A stretch of 64,000 nt of DNA from Tetrahymena elliotti 4EA. Taxonomy: Eukaryota > Ciliophora > Oligohymenophorea > Hymenostomatida > Tetrahymenidae. The notes under the pieces are model-generated. The model was not told the DNA's origin and did no database searches. It worked only from the letters and a program-made list of their open reading frames with translations. Positions within the stretch are counted from its first letter, which is position 1, and every line of letters begins with the position of its first letter. Both the position numbers and the translations under genes were made by a program. Location of the stretch: contig JH720328.1 of assembly GCA_000231825.2 (NCBI GenBank), forward strand, positions 600,057-664,056, in the 5' to 3' direction. Below, piece after piece: positions 37,091 to 51,000 of the stretch.

Positions 37091-38020
37091 ATGAAAATCT
37101 AAATAAAATAACAAGAAAATCTCAGTGACTCAACTGATATTGATGAGGATAGCTTCTCTAATGAATCTTATGATACTGTAGAAAGCTAATAAAATGATAA
37201 TCTTTGCAGTGATTCTAAAGCTAAGGAATCTTTGTTCTTCGAGAATTGTTTAATTGATAACTTCTTTAAAAAATATTTGAAAATAAAATAATGTTTTTCT
37301 TCTGAATTTGATAATAAATGTGCTTTTCAAACTGAGTTACCTTCTAATTTAAGATCTTGCAGTGATGGAAGATTCTATTGCTAATCTTGTTCTGGGGATG
37401 CTCATTTACCTTTAACTTGCAAGCAAAAATAAGAATGGGATAACATAGACAAAAATAAAGAGAAATATTCTAAATTCTTCTAAAAGAGTGCCTAATTTGA
37501 AGAAAATTTATTTGTATAAAAAGTAGAATTTTAATGCTTTTAGGACACATAAGTCAAATAAACTTAAGAAGACTATTAACAAATTATTTTAGTAATTGAA
37601 GATAAAATTGGTCTATTCTTTGATAATGAAGACTAATTAAATGACCAACTAAAATAATTCAAAGAATTTTTAAATTTACTAATAGTAGGTTAAATCTTTT
37701 ATTTAAACTCAATCCCACTCTGTTTGAATGGGTTCTTTATAAAAGAAGAATAAAAATTACTCCACTTTGTGTAACTACAAGAAAAATTAAAACAAGAACT
37801 CCACTCACTTAAACGTCAATTGACAGCAGGTACAGAGATATCTTTAAATTACAATAAGATAATATAAACAATTAATGGAGAGGAAATTGTAGTTAAAGAT
37901 GCCTATTATCTCTATCTTTATGAGACTTTAAAATTAACCAATAAAGTCAAAAATGCAATCAGAGACTTCCAAACCCAGGTTTGCTTAGTTTTCCCTGAAG
38001 AAAAAATACTAAATAAATGA
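37091..38020 (+). CDS. RBR-related protein keeping only an IBR-like segment, 309 aa
   Basis: Single exon from ATG 37091 to TGA 38018-38020. After an acidic N-terminus there is an IBR-like segment with Cys spacing like the neighbour: CAFQTELPSNLRSCSDG, FYCQSCSGDAHLPLTCKQK, then QEWD. The neighbour has CKSCKQEAHLPLTCQQKIKWD at the matching place, so the two are related. RING1 and RING2, including the catalytic Cys, are absent. The C-terminal helical half again parallels the neighbour (IFYLNSIPLCL against IVYFNCIPLFY). It cannot be an active RBR ligase; a regulatory, decoy or decaying duplicate is possible. There are no in-frame TGAs, so it is not an obvious pseudogene. Confidence 0.75.
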
Positions 38021-40715
38021 AGATGAATAAGCATACTTATAAAGAGACTAACTAATAAGTAACTTATTATGAATGTGAATTATGTTTATGTTTTTGAACA
38101 TTAAATAATAAAATTTAATATTTAGATTTTTTTTTGAAGGTCAAAATAAATTTGATCAATTATATATTCTAAAAAAATTTTGGTTTGCATGTAATTGAAT
38201 TTTAACTTGACTTACTCTAATTAAATATTTGAATTTTAAAATATTTTAGTATATAAAACCTTTGGCTTGATTTTCTAATCATCTTGATTTTATATTATTT
38301 TTTCAATAGTATTCTACTTATGGTTTTTTAATTGAAAATCTTATATTTTATTATTATTTTTTATTTAATATAAATAATCAGAAAAAAAAAAACTTTCTTA
38401 AAATCAAAAAATCCCCGAAAACGAAAAGTAAGGCCTGTAAACCAGGCCTCTAAATAGGTTTTGAGGCAGCCTTAATATATGAACTTTTACCGTAATTTAA
38501 TTTTTTACTAAATAAGCAGTAACTAATATTTATTATTCAAGAATCATTTTTTAAAGCAATTATAGATGAATTATGAATTATTTTCTAGTAAAGTCAATAA
38601 GATGAGGAAATTGGTATTTGCAAATCTAATTAGATCTATTGAAATATTTGAAAGTATTTCTTTTGAAAACTGAATTAAAAATGAATGTATTAATATAGAT
38701 TAATATATTTGATTGTAACAATTTATTTAGAAACCACAAAATAAATTAATGTGAAAATTTATATTTTTTATATCAGTGAATAGATTAGGATAGTAGTAAA
38801 TGAAACACAGTTTAAACTTTGTTTATTTTTCTTTATTTCATAAAATATCAACCATATTTATCTTTTATGAATTCCTTTCAAGTAAATTTTTAAAAATTTT
38901 AATTTACTATCACAATTTTTCACTTTAATTTTTGCTCACAACACTTTTCATTAATTACGCTCTATGAAGTTAAGCTCATCTATATCTTCAATTTTTAAAT
39001 AAATTATCTATTTTTTAAAAATCTTAAAGAAACTTCAAAAATATTTTAAAAAAAGCTAAAGAAATAAGCTCAAAAATCAGAGAATCTTTGCTTTAGCTTA
39101 GACTATCCAAGGGAAGAATTAGCTAAAGATATTTAGCCAATATTTTACATTCTTATGAATAATATACCTTGAGAATCGAATTAAATAGAGTAATTTATGT
39201 AAATATTTGATTTTTGTGGTTTTATCTTATTGCTTTATTAGCTGGTTTAAAAAAGAATCTTCAAAAAATTTCTAATAAGTGTAAATATGAGTAATTAACT
39301 ATTATACATAATATTTATTCATAGCAATCTGAATTTAATTCATGCAAAGATCATTAAATTAAATGCTAGAAATAATTTAATACTTTTAAAATTAATCATG
39401 CTATATTTACTAAGAATTTATTCTAGAGTAAAACTTTTCCTGATGTTTTGAAAATTGCTAGATTTATTTTTAAAGAGAGTTAAAATTTAATAGTTTAACT
39501 GTTCAGTATAGTAGGTATCATATTTTACAGTTAAAAGTTGTTTCTGGTAGTCATTAATTATGATCTTTAATATTCTTCAAAAATACATAATTAAATCAAT
39601 AAAAACCCAAAAGGAATCAAATTAATAGTTTTCGATAGTTTTATTAGTGAAATAAATAGTATGTGAGGGAGTTAATGAAAGAATGAATCAGTTTGATTGA
39701 TGAATTGACTAATCATTTCAGGTTCTAGATTAAAAGAAAAAAAGATAATTTGGATTAAGAGAAAAAATGTATTTTTATAATTATAGATGAAAATAAAATG
39801 TCTAAAATGATAAAATAATATGTTTCAGCTTATGTTTAAATAAGAACAGAAGGTTTCAAATATAGAAAAATAGTAATCTTTTTGTAAATTTGTATTATGC
39901 AAATCTAATTTTATTCTTTAAATGTTAATTTTAAAAAAATTGAGGAAATTTGACAAAAATGTTGAAAAAAAATATCTTTTAATGTAATAAAGAGTATTGA
40001 ATTCCAATAATTTAAAGAAATTATAGATTTCTAGTGTAAGACTATTTTATTTAAAAGTAAGTAAGTGAGTGACTCAAATCAAAATAATTAATAATTAGAA
40101 GCAAAATTAAAAAAGTCATTTAATCAAAATCTTATTTACAAAAAATAGTCTAATTGCATTTTAATTAGTTCTATGATGTTCCTTTATGATGGGTTTTGAT
40201 TACAACTAATTTGGGAGTAGAAAACTAATAAATTGAATATTCATACATGTGTAATTTAAAATTTGATGATATGTCTTACAAATCATTAAAATAGATTAAT
40301 AAAAACAAATTAATCAAATGGCCCCTCTTCAAATGGATATTTCTTTGCTTTTCAATTTCAGAAAATTGTGTTTATAATTTGGATAAAATTTTCAAGAAGT
40401 AATAATTAAGAAAGGTTTGTAAAGGTAGAAAATTTATTACTTTGTTTATCATAATCAAAGTGCAGCTAATTTTTGAGTGTTGGTGAGTGAGTTAGTTAGT
40501 TAGCTATTAATAAATTAGATGATTTTGTTTACTATGTATATTTCTCTGTATTATTAACTTTATACACTTTAATTATTGATTAATTTCAAGCATTTCTATT
40601 CTTTTCATTTTATTTATTAGGTTTTGGGGATTTATTATTATTATTGTGATAACTTTGATTGTTATTAATTTAGAGTGAGATATTTAAAAAAACAGTAAAT
40701 TAAGAAAATCTAATA
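38021..40715. other. Intergenic, AT-rich, with a GC-rich hairpin island
   Basis: A 2.7-kb spacer, the longest in the window. It contains the hairpin island at 38411-38475 (listed separately) and short runs such as GTAAGTAAGTGAGTGA (about 40060) and GTTAGTTAGTTAG (about 40491). No coding exon recognised. Confidence 0.45.
38411..38475. ncRNA. Possible structured RNA or terminator-like hairpin
   Basis: A local island of higher GC content in very AT-rich DNA. It contains a perfect 6-bp stem GGCCTG-TAAAC-CAGGCC (38432-38448), preceded by CCCCGAAAACG and followed by a second GAGGCAGCC segment at 38463-38471. The loop TAAAC is not flanked by the arms of a tRNA. I cannot match it to a known RNA family, and the strand is unknown. 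It could be a snoRNA-like gene, a UTR structure, or chance. Confidence 0.3.
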
Positions 40716-43700
40716 ATGAAAAGAGAGAGTCAATTAGTAGAAAATTAGACTCAAATCATAGGTATCAATCAGAGTGATTAGAAAAAGGATAATTTAGTAT
40801 AAGACGCACAAGAGAACGAGACTCCTGTGACGAGGTGTGTTTAGGATTAAGTCTCACAACAACAAAGAAATATAATAAATTAGCCCTAAATGATTAACAA
40901 TTAAGGTAGCCTGAAAGATTTGGGTATTTCAGCTTTTTAAGTATAGAGAGAGCGGAAGTCCACTTTTTCAAGGTAGTTTAAGGAGTAATTATAATCAGTT
41001 GGAGCAGAAGCAACTGTTAGATAGGAGGAGGAGGATAAAATTAATAGTAAGCAGGAGTATTTGAATGATGAAATAAATCCAAGTGATGAAGAGTAGAGCA
41101 AAATTAGTCAAAAAATAATTAATAGCTTAAAAAATGGGTTTTAATTATTATATAATTTCTTCAGCAATAAGGTGTAATAATTTTAAAATAAGGATATGGA
41201 ATCTAAGTACATATAATATAGGTTAGAGAGTACTTTTGATAGCTATATCTGTATTTAATCCTCATTAATTTTAAGTTATTTAGCTTTATTTGTAATAAAT
41301 ATTTCTAAAGGCGAGTTTAGCAATTAGCTCAACTCTACTTAATAAAACTCTTCAGATTAGAATAAGAGTTCAATAGAAAATCATTACCATAACTCTCTTA
41401 TTGAAGTCATATGGTAACTGATTATAGCAATATTCAATTTGGGATTAATTTGTATCAGCAAAAGCGAAAGACTCTCTGTTAGAGGTATTCTTATTATGTT
41501 TTAACTAGCTGAGTTAGTAAACTTAGATAGATTATTATTTGGAGATATTAACGATTATATTTATGACAGTTTTACTAACACTTCTTCCTCTACCCCATCA
41601 ACGACAGATGGATAAAACTATATTAACAATATTGATACCTATTTAGAATTAAGATATGAGCTAATCAAATCATTTGTTATGATGATTGGCTGCTTTTTAT
41701 TTATAAAAAATATGATTGGATGGAATTTTAGACTGCTTTATAGTTTGATGCTGATTTGCGCATTTGGGATTATTTTATATCATGAAAACTCATTTTGGCT
41801 ATTTTTGACTTCTCTTATTATTTTATCTATTGTTTTTAATTATTATTATTACTTTGAAGAGAAGAAAAGCAGAATCTCATTTGCAGAGCTTTATTCTCAC
41901 TAGGACAAAAATTCTCCTAGTTTATATAACATGATTCATGAATAAATTTCATCTGGCTTGATTGTTGTCTCTCGAAATACTAGTGAAGACAGCAACGAGT
42001 AACTTTAGCTCAAATTTGCAAATAAGATTTCTATTGAGCAGCTGTAATGCAATAAAGAGAGTGATATTTTACAAAAATTTAAAGAAATTTCTGTTAAATC
42101 AGAGCTGAATAAATCTGAGGGGGATAGTAGAAGCTAGGGAGATACATCTTCGTTTGATATAAATTCCAAAGTAAACAAGGATGATTAATTAAAGAATTAA
42201 TAAGAAGATGGTAAACATAATTCCAACTCAAATTCTAACTAGACCTTGTATGATAAACTAGTATAATATATAGAGGATATTATAAAAGCACAATAAGAGT
42301 AATAGAAATTATTGAATGAACAAAATAACATGATGAGTATCCATTCACTTAAGAATTAAAAAAATCAATCTTATTAGCCTGGTTTTGTAAATAAAATAAA
42401 GAATGATTAAAATAAGAAAACAAATAGCATGATTTAACTTGGAAAGTCAATTTAAAGAGTTTAGAGGAGATAAAATAGCTCAACTCCATTCAATAACAGT
42501 AAAATTAAAATGCAAACACCATAAAATCACAATAGCACTCTTATCAAAGCTAACTATAGCAGTAATTTAATTTAAGGAAATAACATAAAGTAAATTTAAT
42601 CGGAAATAGCAATCCAGTATAAAAATTAAGGAAATTCTTTACAATAAAAAACAAATTAAAACACATAAAGTGGAAAAGCAGAAAATAACAATACTGATTT
42701 ATAGTTAAATAAAAAGACCAGTTTCATTAATGTAAATGCAATTGTTAATTCATTTACTCCTAAAAATAACATATTTCATAATGGAATTTCTCCCATTAGA
42801 GGAAAATCAACTCCAGGTGGTGGTGGTGGTGATGAGGCTTTGTATGAATCATAAAATAGAGCAGGAAGTAACACAAAAATAAAAATTTTGCAAAGTGCTC
42901 TTTCTAACAATAATTCTCCAGATCGCAAGAAAAACACAGACAAGAAAAATGATAAAAGTTCGTTTGGATAACTAATTTATGGAGTTTTAAAATCAAGCAA
43001 TTAAGAGAGTTAATAAAAATATGAAGTAGATTAAGTGATAGTGAAAGAGTAGAATTCAAATTAGAAAGATAAGATATCAAGCAATCAAATAATTAGTGGG
43101 ACTCCAAAGCAATAAAAATATCTAAAAAAAGGCTAAAAAGGAAAAGAAAATCATCAATTAGAAGAGGAGAGTTGCAATATAAAAGATGAGCAAATTTAAT
43201 CAATTGATAAGAACATAAACACTTTACATTTGGGATCAAACCATATATGCTAATTAATTAAATCTAATAAAAAGGGTATTACTTCTCAAAATCAGCAGGA
43301 AAGTAGCAGTAATAGTAGTAGCAGTTTAAGTGAAGAAAGCCCAGCAAAAGATAAAAATATTTTTAACAGCACAATCTAGGTTTAATTACCTACTTCTGAA
43401 ATTAACTTTTAGCAATTTGATTTTAAAATAAACCTAATTGAATGGGATAACTCTCCAGCACTCATAATTCTTGTAACAGAGACTACAGAAAAGCTTGTAA
43501 ATGAAAAACTCAGAGAACTTGAAATGTATAAAGAAGAATTATTGTATACAATGTAACATATATCACGTACTCCTTTGAATAGTATAATTAATCTATCTGA
43601 CCTCATGTTGAATGAGTATTCCAAACAATATAGAATAACAAGCAGTTAAAGGCATATTATGAATATTCACTCTATCCTTAATAGTAATGGTCAAATAGGT

Positions 43701-46700
43701 AACAACATAATGAATAATAATCTAAATAATTAATAACAAAATAATATAGCTTCACTCACATTTAACACAGCAAATAATTAATAATATCTAAGATAAACAA
43801 GCACAAATTCATAAACTAATATTTTTATAAATCAATAAAATAATAATACAAATAACACACCTAGTGCTGCTAATAATAATTATCCTAGCTTAAATCAGCA
43901 TTTTTCTAGCATTAATGTCTAGCAATAATTTGAAAGCTAGCTTCAAAATAATTAACCTTTTAACAATTTAAATAACAATGCTAATTCAATTAGTCCTCTA
44001 AAAATTCAACACTAGACATCAAATCCAAATGTTAATGGAATGTCTGAGTTATAGGAATAACAGTTAAATGAGTTAGAATCAGTGGTTTAGAATCTTCACA
44101 TCATAAAAAATAATGGATTAATTTTATTACATACAATAAATACGGTTACTGATTTATCTTACTTTTAGACAAATCAGGGCAAACTTAACATTGATCCAGA
44201 GAGTTTCAGTTTATAAAATATCATTGAAGAGATTTAAGATTTGTATCTTCATTAAATTCAAGAAAAGAAACTCTAATTTTACTTCAATATTCCTAATTAT
44301 TTAGATAGAATATTTTCAGATAAAAAGCGTGTTTTACAAGTTTTGTTTGAAATTATTGGAAATGCTATTAAATATACAAACAGTGGTTCGATACAAGTCA
44401 AAATTAAGGAGCAAGAAAAAGGACTTATTTGGGTTAAAGTTTAGGATACAGGACAAGGTATGTCAGAAAGCTAAAAGCACAGTCTCTTTAGTAATAAACT
44501 TATTTAATATTATAGTAGGGAAAGAGATTTTAGTAAAAAAAATAGTGCAGGTTTGGGTCTAGATTTTTCTAGAAAGGTAGTAGGTATATTAGGTCCATTT
44601 CATGAAATATTTATCAAATCTTCAGAAGGAGTTGGAAGTGCTTTTAAGTTTTTACTCTATAGCGATTACAAAATAAAGAATAAAGTTGATATCCATGAAT
44701 TAAAACATAGGTTGTAAACAATGCAGATCTAAAATAATGATGACTTAGGAGGTGGAATATTCACACCAGATATTTTCCACTCTAAAAAAAATGAACAACT
44801 AAATTTTTTTTCTTAGAATTAACAAATAACAGCAACTAATATTAGTTAGCTACCCCATCCTCAAAGTAGTAACTAAATATTAATGAAGAAAGCTAATGAT
44901 GCTCAACATCCATAGTCAGCCTTTCAAATTAACATTAAAAGAGGGTCCCACATTTAAGCTTAAAACATTAATAATAGTAAGAATCAAAATATTAGTGATT
45001 TTAATGATTTTAATGGAGCCATTTCTGATGTTGTTGAAGGAGAATCATAATCAAACAATAAGATTGTTGTTTAAAATAATACTAAAAAAGATACAGAACA
45101 TTAACTATTTAATGCATTTAGTGGAGAAAAATCAAATCTCTCTTATCTGAAATAATCACAACCAAAAATGGAAAAATATATCTCTTTAGAATATGATACT
45201 AATTAAAAATATAGATTTCCCTAATCTGCATAGCTTAAATAGGTATCTACTTTTGATCATGAGGGGTCATAATCTATTATGATTGCAGGATTAAATAAAA
45301 AGAAAAAAAAGAACTAAAATAAAGGTTAACATTTTACTCCTTAACATGCTTTCCACTAACAACAAAGAATTGTATAGATTATTTCTGATAACAAAAATCA
45401 ATAAAGTGAGTAAAGAATACCATGTATAGAGATCAATGAAGATATTGAATAAAAATACAATGGTGGTGAGGGTGATATAGATTCTAATTTTAAATCTCTA
45501 GATCTGAACAAAGATTTTAAATAAAATCATAGCCAAGATTCTCAGAATAAGTCACACAAAATAGACTAGAATAATTATTCAACTAGAAATATCGATGATT
45601 CAACAGTCTAAAACTAGAATTCAAATAATTAAAATTTCAATTAGCTTCACAAACAATCTTTTGTTATACCCTTTAACCATGAAATCAAAGAATAAAATAA
45701 TTTATAATAAGTTCATATTAATTCTTACATGTAAAATATTCATGAATCTCCTCAAATATAATCCTAAAGACTTAATCATTCTTAAATTGCTTCTGAAGAT
45801 TCTTGCATTACTGTTGGAGCAATTAATAACCTACTTCATTAATCATAATCGGTTGACTAAAGTTCTTAAATACCTAAGCGTGTTTATTATTCAACTTCAA
45901 CAAAACCAAATAATTTAAAATAATTAGGTCCATCAATTTTCTTGTAAAGATATCCATAAAGTTAAGAACATAATAATCAAAATTAACAATTTCTATCTAT
46001 TCCTTTGTAAAAGCCTAACCTATTTAACTTCAATTTTCTTTCTCATCAAAGAATCGAAATAAACCAAGTAGTTAATAAAAATAATGTGATTGATGATTTA
46101 GAAAATTAAGAACCTCCACATGAGTAGTCTTTAATAGACCATGGTTCTCCTGGAATACATAGCAAACATGAGAGCATCTATATTGATTAGATGAGTCCTC
46201 ATCCAAAACTTGGATACAAAGTCTAATCTTAAGTTTAACATCAAAACTTCTAACAAATTTAGCAACAATAATCTCCACAAAATAATCAATAACTTTCCCA
46301 ATTACAATAATATCAGCCACCAAGCTCTCCTTTCAAGAGAATAAGGCTAGAAAGAAAAGAAACTAAAAACTCTACAATTATATGTTAAACACTTAAAATT
46401 GATGACTATTAAACTATGCTTAATCATGTCTTTCCAGAAAAAAGCTATGTCTTAGGTGTAGATGATAATACATTTAACTTATTGATATTAGAATAAACTT
46501 TCTTAAAATGTAGCAACATCATTTTTCACAAAGCAAGTAATGGAGTTGATGCCCTTGAGAAAGTAAAAGCCTTGAAGTCAGAATAAAATGAAAGCTACAA
46601 ACTGTTTTTGCTCGATATTCAAATGCCAGTAATTTCAACAATTCACTTTTAAATTTAATCAATAAATTTATTTTCATTTAAAATTAGATTATGGATGGAT

Positions 46701-46927
46701 ATAAAACTCACACTGAATTAAAAAAACTTATGAAAAAAAAAATTATTTAGTAAAGTCCTGTCTTTGCAGTTACTGCTTATGCAAATGAAAAATAAATTTG
46801 TTTATAGGAAGGAATGGAAGGCTTTGTAGAAAAACCTGTTTCAATTAAGTTACTAATAAATTTGATGTATGATTATTTTGTTAAAAAGGAAATCAACCAT
46901 AAAAAAATTCACAATAATAACTCTTGA
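40716..46927 (+). CDS. Hybrid sensor histidine kinase, 2050 aa
   Basis: Membrane-bound two-component kinase with its own receiver. ATG 40716 to TGA 46925-46927, with one intron at 46629-46687; the spliced CDS is 2051 codons. The N-terminal 150 residues are hydrophilic; about six membrane segments follow up to residue 400 (for example MMIGCFLFIKN and FWLFLTSLIILSIVF). Next comes a 500-residue Asn/Gln/Ser-rich linker. The phospho-acceptor box is MQHISRTPLNSIINLSDL (His948). The ATPase N-box is FEIIGNAIKYT (Asn1216), with G1 VQDTGQGM and G2 AGLGLDFSR. A second long Gln/Asn-rich linker leads to the receiver (VLGVDDN, LLDIQMPIMDG with phospho-Asp1967, AVTAYANE, EKPVS). All key residues are present. 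His948 and Asn1216 are 268 residues apart because of an Asn/Gln-rich insert. Ligand unknown. Confidence 0.93.
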
Positions 46928-48049
46928 TACACAAAATAAAAAAATTTATAGTGATTAATCAAATAAAGAATGTACATATTAACTAACCAATTAAATCTCC
47001 TGAAATAATTAATTAATTAATTGATAGTAAATTAAAAACTCAATAATAAATAGATCAAAATATCATAATTAAAAAGGTTTTAACTGAGTCATAAAATAGT
47101 TTAGATACGTTTTATGGTTTGTAATGTTCTTCAAATTAAAAATGTACAAATAAATTAATCAATCAATAATCAAAGAAAATTCTCAAAAATAAAATTTTCC
47201 TCAATACAATTTTTTATAGATGAAATAAAATAATTAACAAATAAAACAGTAATAATTAAATAATTAATTTAAATATTCAAAATGTATTGTAAATTTAAAA
47301 TATCTTTCTTGTCTTAAACCTCTACTTATTATATATTATATACATTAATTTAATAAATAATAAATCTTTCTTCACAGTTAAAATCGAAATTTGTGTAATT
47401 TAATAAAATAATTTTTCTATTTTTTTAAAATATTTAATAATTTCAGTGAATTAAATTTTATTTTTCTGTCTTCTGAAATCTAATCTAAAAGGTTTTCAAT
47501 TAATTTGAAAATTAAGTTAAATAATAAATATTTTTTAATGTAGAAATCTAGAAATATTTTTAGAACTAATATATGAATATTTCAATGAAGATTTGTTACA
47601 TGATTTAAAGAAATTAAAAAATACAGATGCTTTATTATAAAATACGTTTCTTCTCGTTAAGGCTTTAAATATATAAATAAATTCAAAATTTTATTATCTT
47701 TCCATAATGGTTTTTTGTTTGAATTATTTACCTTTTCTACATAATCAATTCAACTATAATTTAAAAAGTAAAAAAAACTAAAAATTAAAAATCACTTTAA
47801 TTTACTTTGAAAATATAGTGACGAAGATGCAATTATAAATAATTATTTTAGTGTTTTTTTTACAGATTTTATCCGGATAAAATATCTTTGAAGAGTAATT
47901 ATTTTATAAAAAAATAATAAATAAGGAGAAGGAAAATTGAGATGAAAGACACATAAAGATAAACATAAAACTAATAAATATCTTGTCTTAATAATTATGA
48001 GCATAGCTTTTTATATAAAATAAACTTATAAATTTATTGATTTAGTACA
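46928..48049. other. Intergenic between convergent genes, AT-rich
   Basis: Spacer of 1.1 kb that should contain the 3' ends of two converging transcripts. Nothing recognised beyond short poly-A and poly-T runs. Confidence 0.4.
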
Positions 48050-51000
48050 TCATATGAATTTGTAGAAAGTGTTTTCATCTTCTTACTTGGATTATTGTAC
48101 CTGCTATTATTTAACACTCTTCTTATATAGGGAAGAGCTAATTAAACCATCTTTCCAATATTTAACCAAAAATTAGTTTCCTTTTTCATCAGTTTCTATT
48201 CCATCACCATGCTTTTTATCGTCCTCAAATAAACCTTCATAACATTTTATTTTTCCTTTTAGATAGACAATAACTCCGCGCCCATGTTTTTTGCCTTCTT
48301 TAAAACTTCCTTAATACTCATGCTTATTTTCCACTTTTTCAACACCGTATTTAGATCTTTTATTAAACTCATATTCTCCATTATATGAAACCCCTTTTAT
48401 TCTATCACAATATATTCCAGTACCATGTTTTAAACCTTCATTAAATACTCCTTTTAAATAAAAAATAAAGTTAAGAACATGATAAATTGAAAAATTATTT
48501 TTCTTTCACCTTCAAAATATCCTTTCTTTCCACCATCATACAAAATTTTTCCAAAACCATGGTAATGATCTAGAGAAAAATCACCTTCATAAATATCTCC
48601 ATTCCTAAAGTAAAGTGTTCCTTTACCATGTTTTTTATAACTATCATCACTTTCATCAAAAAATACATCTCCAACGTATTTAATTTTATCGTCTATGTAG
48701 TACAGAGTTCCATAAATCATTGAATTATCTATAAATTTTCCTTCTAGGACTAATCTGTTATTACTATAAAGTCTACCATAATCCCAATATTTTCCATTTA
48801 AAAGTCCACCCTTATAGCAATCTCCAGTTGGAAAAGTTAAAACTGTTTAATAAATCAAACTTTTTTAAGCACTTCCATTTACCTAAATTTCAGTATCATA
48901 AAAAGATAATTTTCCGTCCACAGGATCCCAATTAGTTAATCCTCCTTTTTATATTATTAAATTAAAAATTAATTTATTCAAAATAAATCCTTTAAGTATC
49001 AATAATTTTTGATACATATATACATAAGAAACTACAGTCAATATTAAAATAATTTTTTAATTTTTTGACTCTTTTTCATTTGAAAAATGTAGATGAATTA
49101 AAAAATTTACAAAAACAAATAAATTTTTTTAAATGAATAAGTTTTTTTTTAATCTCTTAATTCAAATTAAGTTCAAAATTTATTAAGAAAATTAGCTAAA
49201 AAAACCAAATCATTTATTTCAATAAAATGAATTTAAACTAAATAATTAAGAGGTTTATTCTTTTTTTTGTTATTTATGAACTGAAAATAGTAATAAATTA
49301 CCTTGATATTTGCATCCTTCTAGTAAATGCTATACAACATGCCAACTATTTGAAAGAGATTTTATCAAATCTAGCATACTTAAGATCTTTTCTTCTTATT
49401 AGAGACTAGAAGCAGATGCTATACCATGGGTTGGAATTTCTTCAAAGATTGAATATGTCATAATTGAATAATCAAATAAAAATGCTTTAGCTTACTAACC
49501 GTTGATGAATAATGTTTTATTTTCTGTTATGTATAAAAGAGGGCTAGTCTTGTTTGTTATAGAGGGTGTACAATTACTTCCTAAGAAGTCACAAGATATC
49601 CAGTTTCCAAAGAAATCCAAGAATTTTTTAGTGGAGTTAAAAAGATTGTTTATCTACTGAATGACTTTATTTAGCTATTGTTACTCCTTAAATAATTCTT
49701 GCTTGTCTTTTGTATCATCAATAAATGTTTTTATGGAATCAGATTTAGGTACTCTAGTATTTTCTTCAAAACCTAATACAGATGTTTTTTTTGTAAATTG
49801 ATTAAGTAAAAATCCACTATGAGGTAATCCAAAGTTTCCAAAGTAACCTTAGAATACTCTATCTTCTGACATAATCATTCTACCTTCTCCAATAAGAATC
49901 TCCTTTAAACTATTTTCATCTTACTTCTTTTATTATTATTTAATTTACTTTAAAAATTTTGTTTTTTAAAATCAAATTAAGTAATAATACCTTTGATTTA
50001 CTATTAATGTGATATTCAGTTTGATAAGGTGTAAAATAATAAGTTTTGCTTCCCTATTTAAGCAAAACTGAACCACCTGGAATGAAATAAAATTGAGAAG
50101 AACTTGTAAATTCATTGCTTGCTTCAAAATCATTTTCTTTTATTGAATCTAAAATGTAATTTTTTGGGAAGGATCCAAGCTTTTTAATAGCTGAAATTGG
50201 ACGATTTTCTTTATATTTAAATAATTTAGAATCTGTCTAATCCCCAGAGTTAGGTCTAGAATTAAAATCGTTATTTTAAATATTTTGAGGTGTTGATGTT
50301 TCTGAAAATACTAAATCTGGATGTGATTTTTTTTGTGATAAATCTATCAGTTGTTTTTAATGCTGAGAATTTTCTTAAATAAATACATTATGATTTTCCA
50401 TTTTTTTCTCTTGATCTTTGCTAAAGCTTTCATTATTGTCTTCTTTTATTGTATTTAATTGTTAACTCTAGTCTTTTTTTCCTTCTTGATCTTAAGATTT
50501 GTTTTTCACTAATTATATTAATCATAATTATTTTAATTCAAATTAAAAGAACATTTTTAAAATTATTTCATCAAATGAGAAATGAGGAACAAAATTAAAA
50601 AAAACTTTACTAAAAAAATCAAATTTCCTTTTTAGTTTTGTTAAAATAAATTTTCAAAATTTGATTTTAAAAAATTTAAAGTTACTATGAATAATAAATA
50701 CTTTACCTTCTTACTTAGCTCCTTCTTGCTTGGGATAATATTGAATTCTTTTTAGTGATTTAACTTTAGTTGAAACACTGTCTATGTTATAAAGTGTAAA
50801 AATACCTTCAGGATTAGACTTTTTAATAAATTCGTGTATTTCTAAGAGTAATTCAAGGGCATTAGGTCTAGAGACTGCTTCGAATCTCAAGCATTTTCGG
50901 ATAATGCCTTCTAAAAGCCATCTAAATTCATATGTCATGTTTTGAACTTCAAAATATCTCTAATTACTATTACCTTCTTCATTTTAATTCTAGTAATTTT

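Noticed and set aside
38411..38475. tRNA-Tyr-like reading of the hairpin (CTGTAAAC loop)
   Set aside because: No acceptor stem, D arm or B box can be placed around it.
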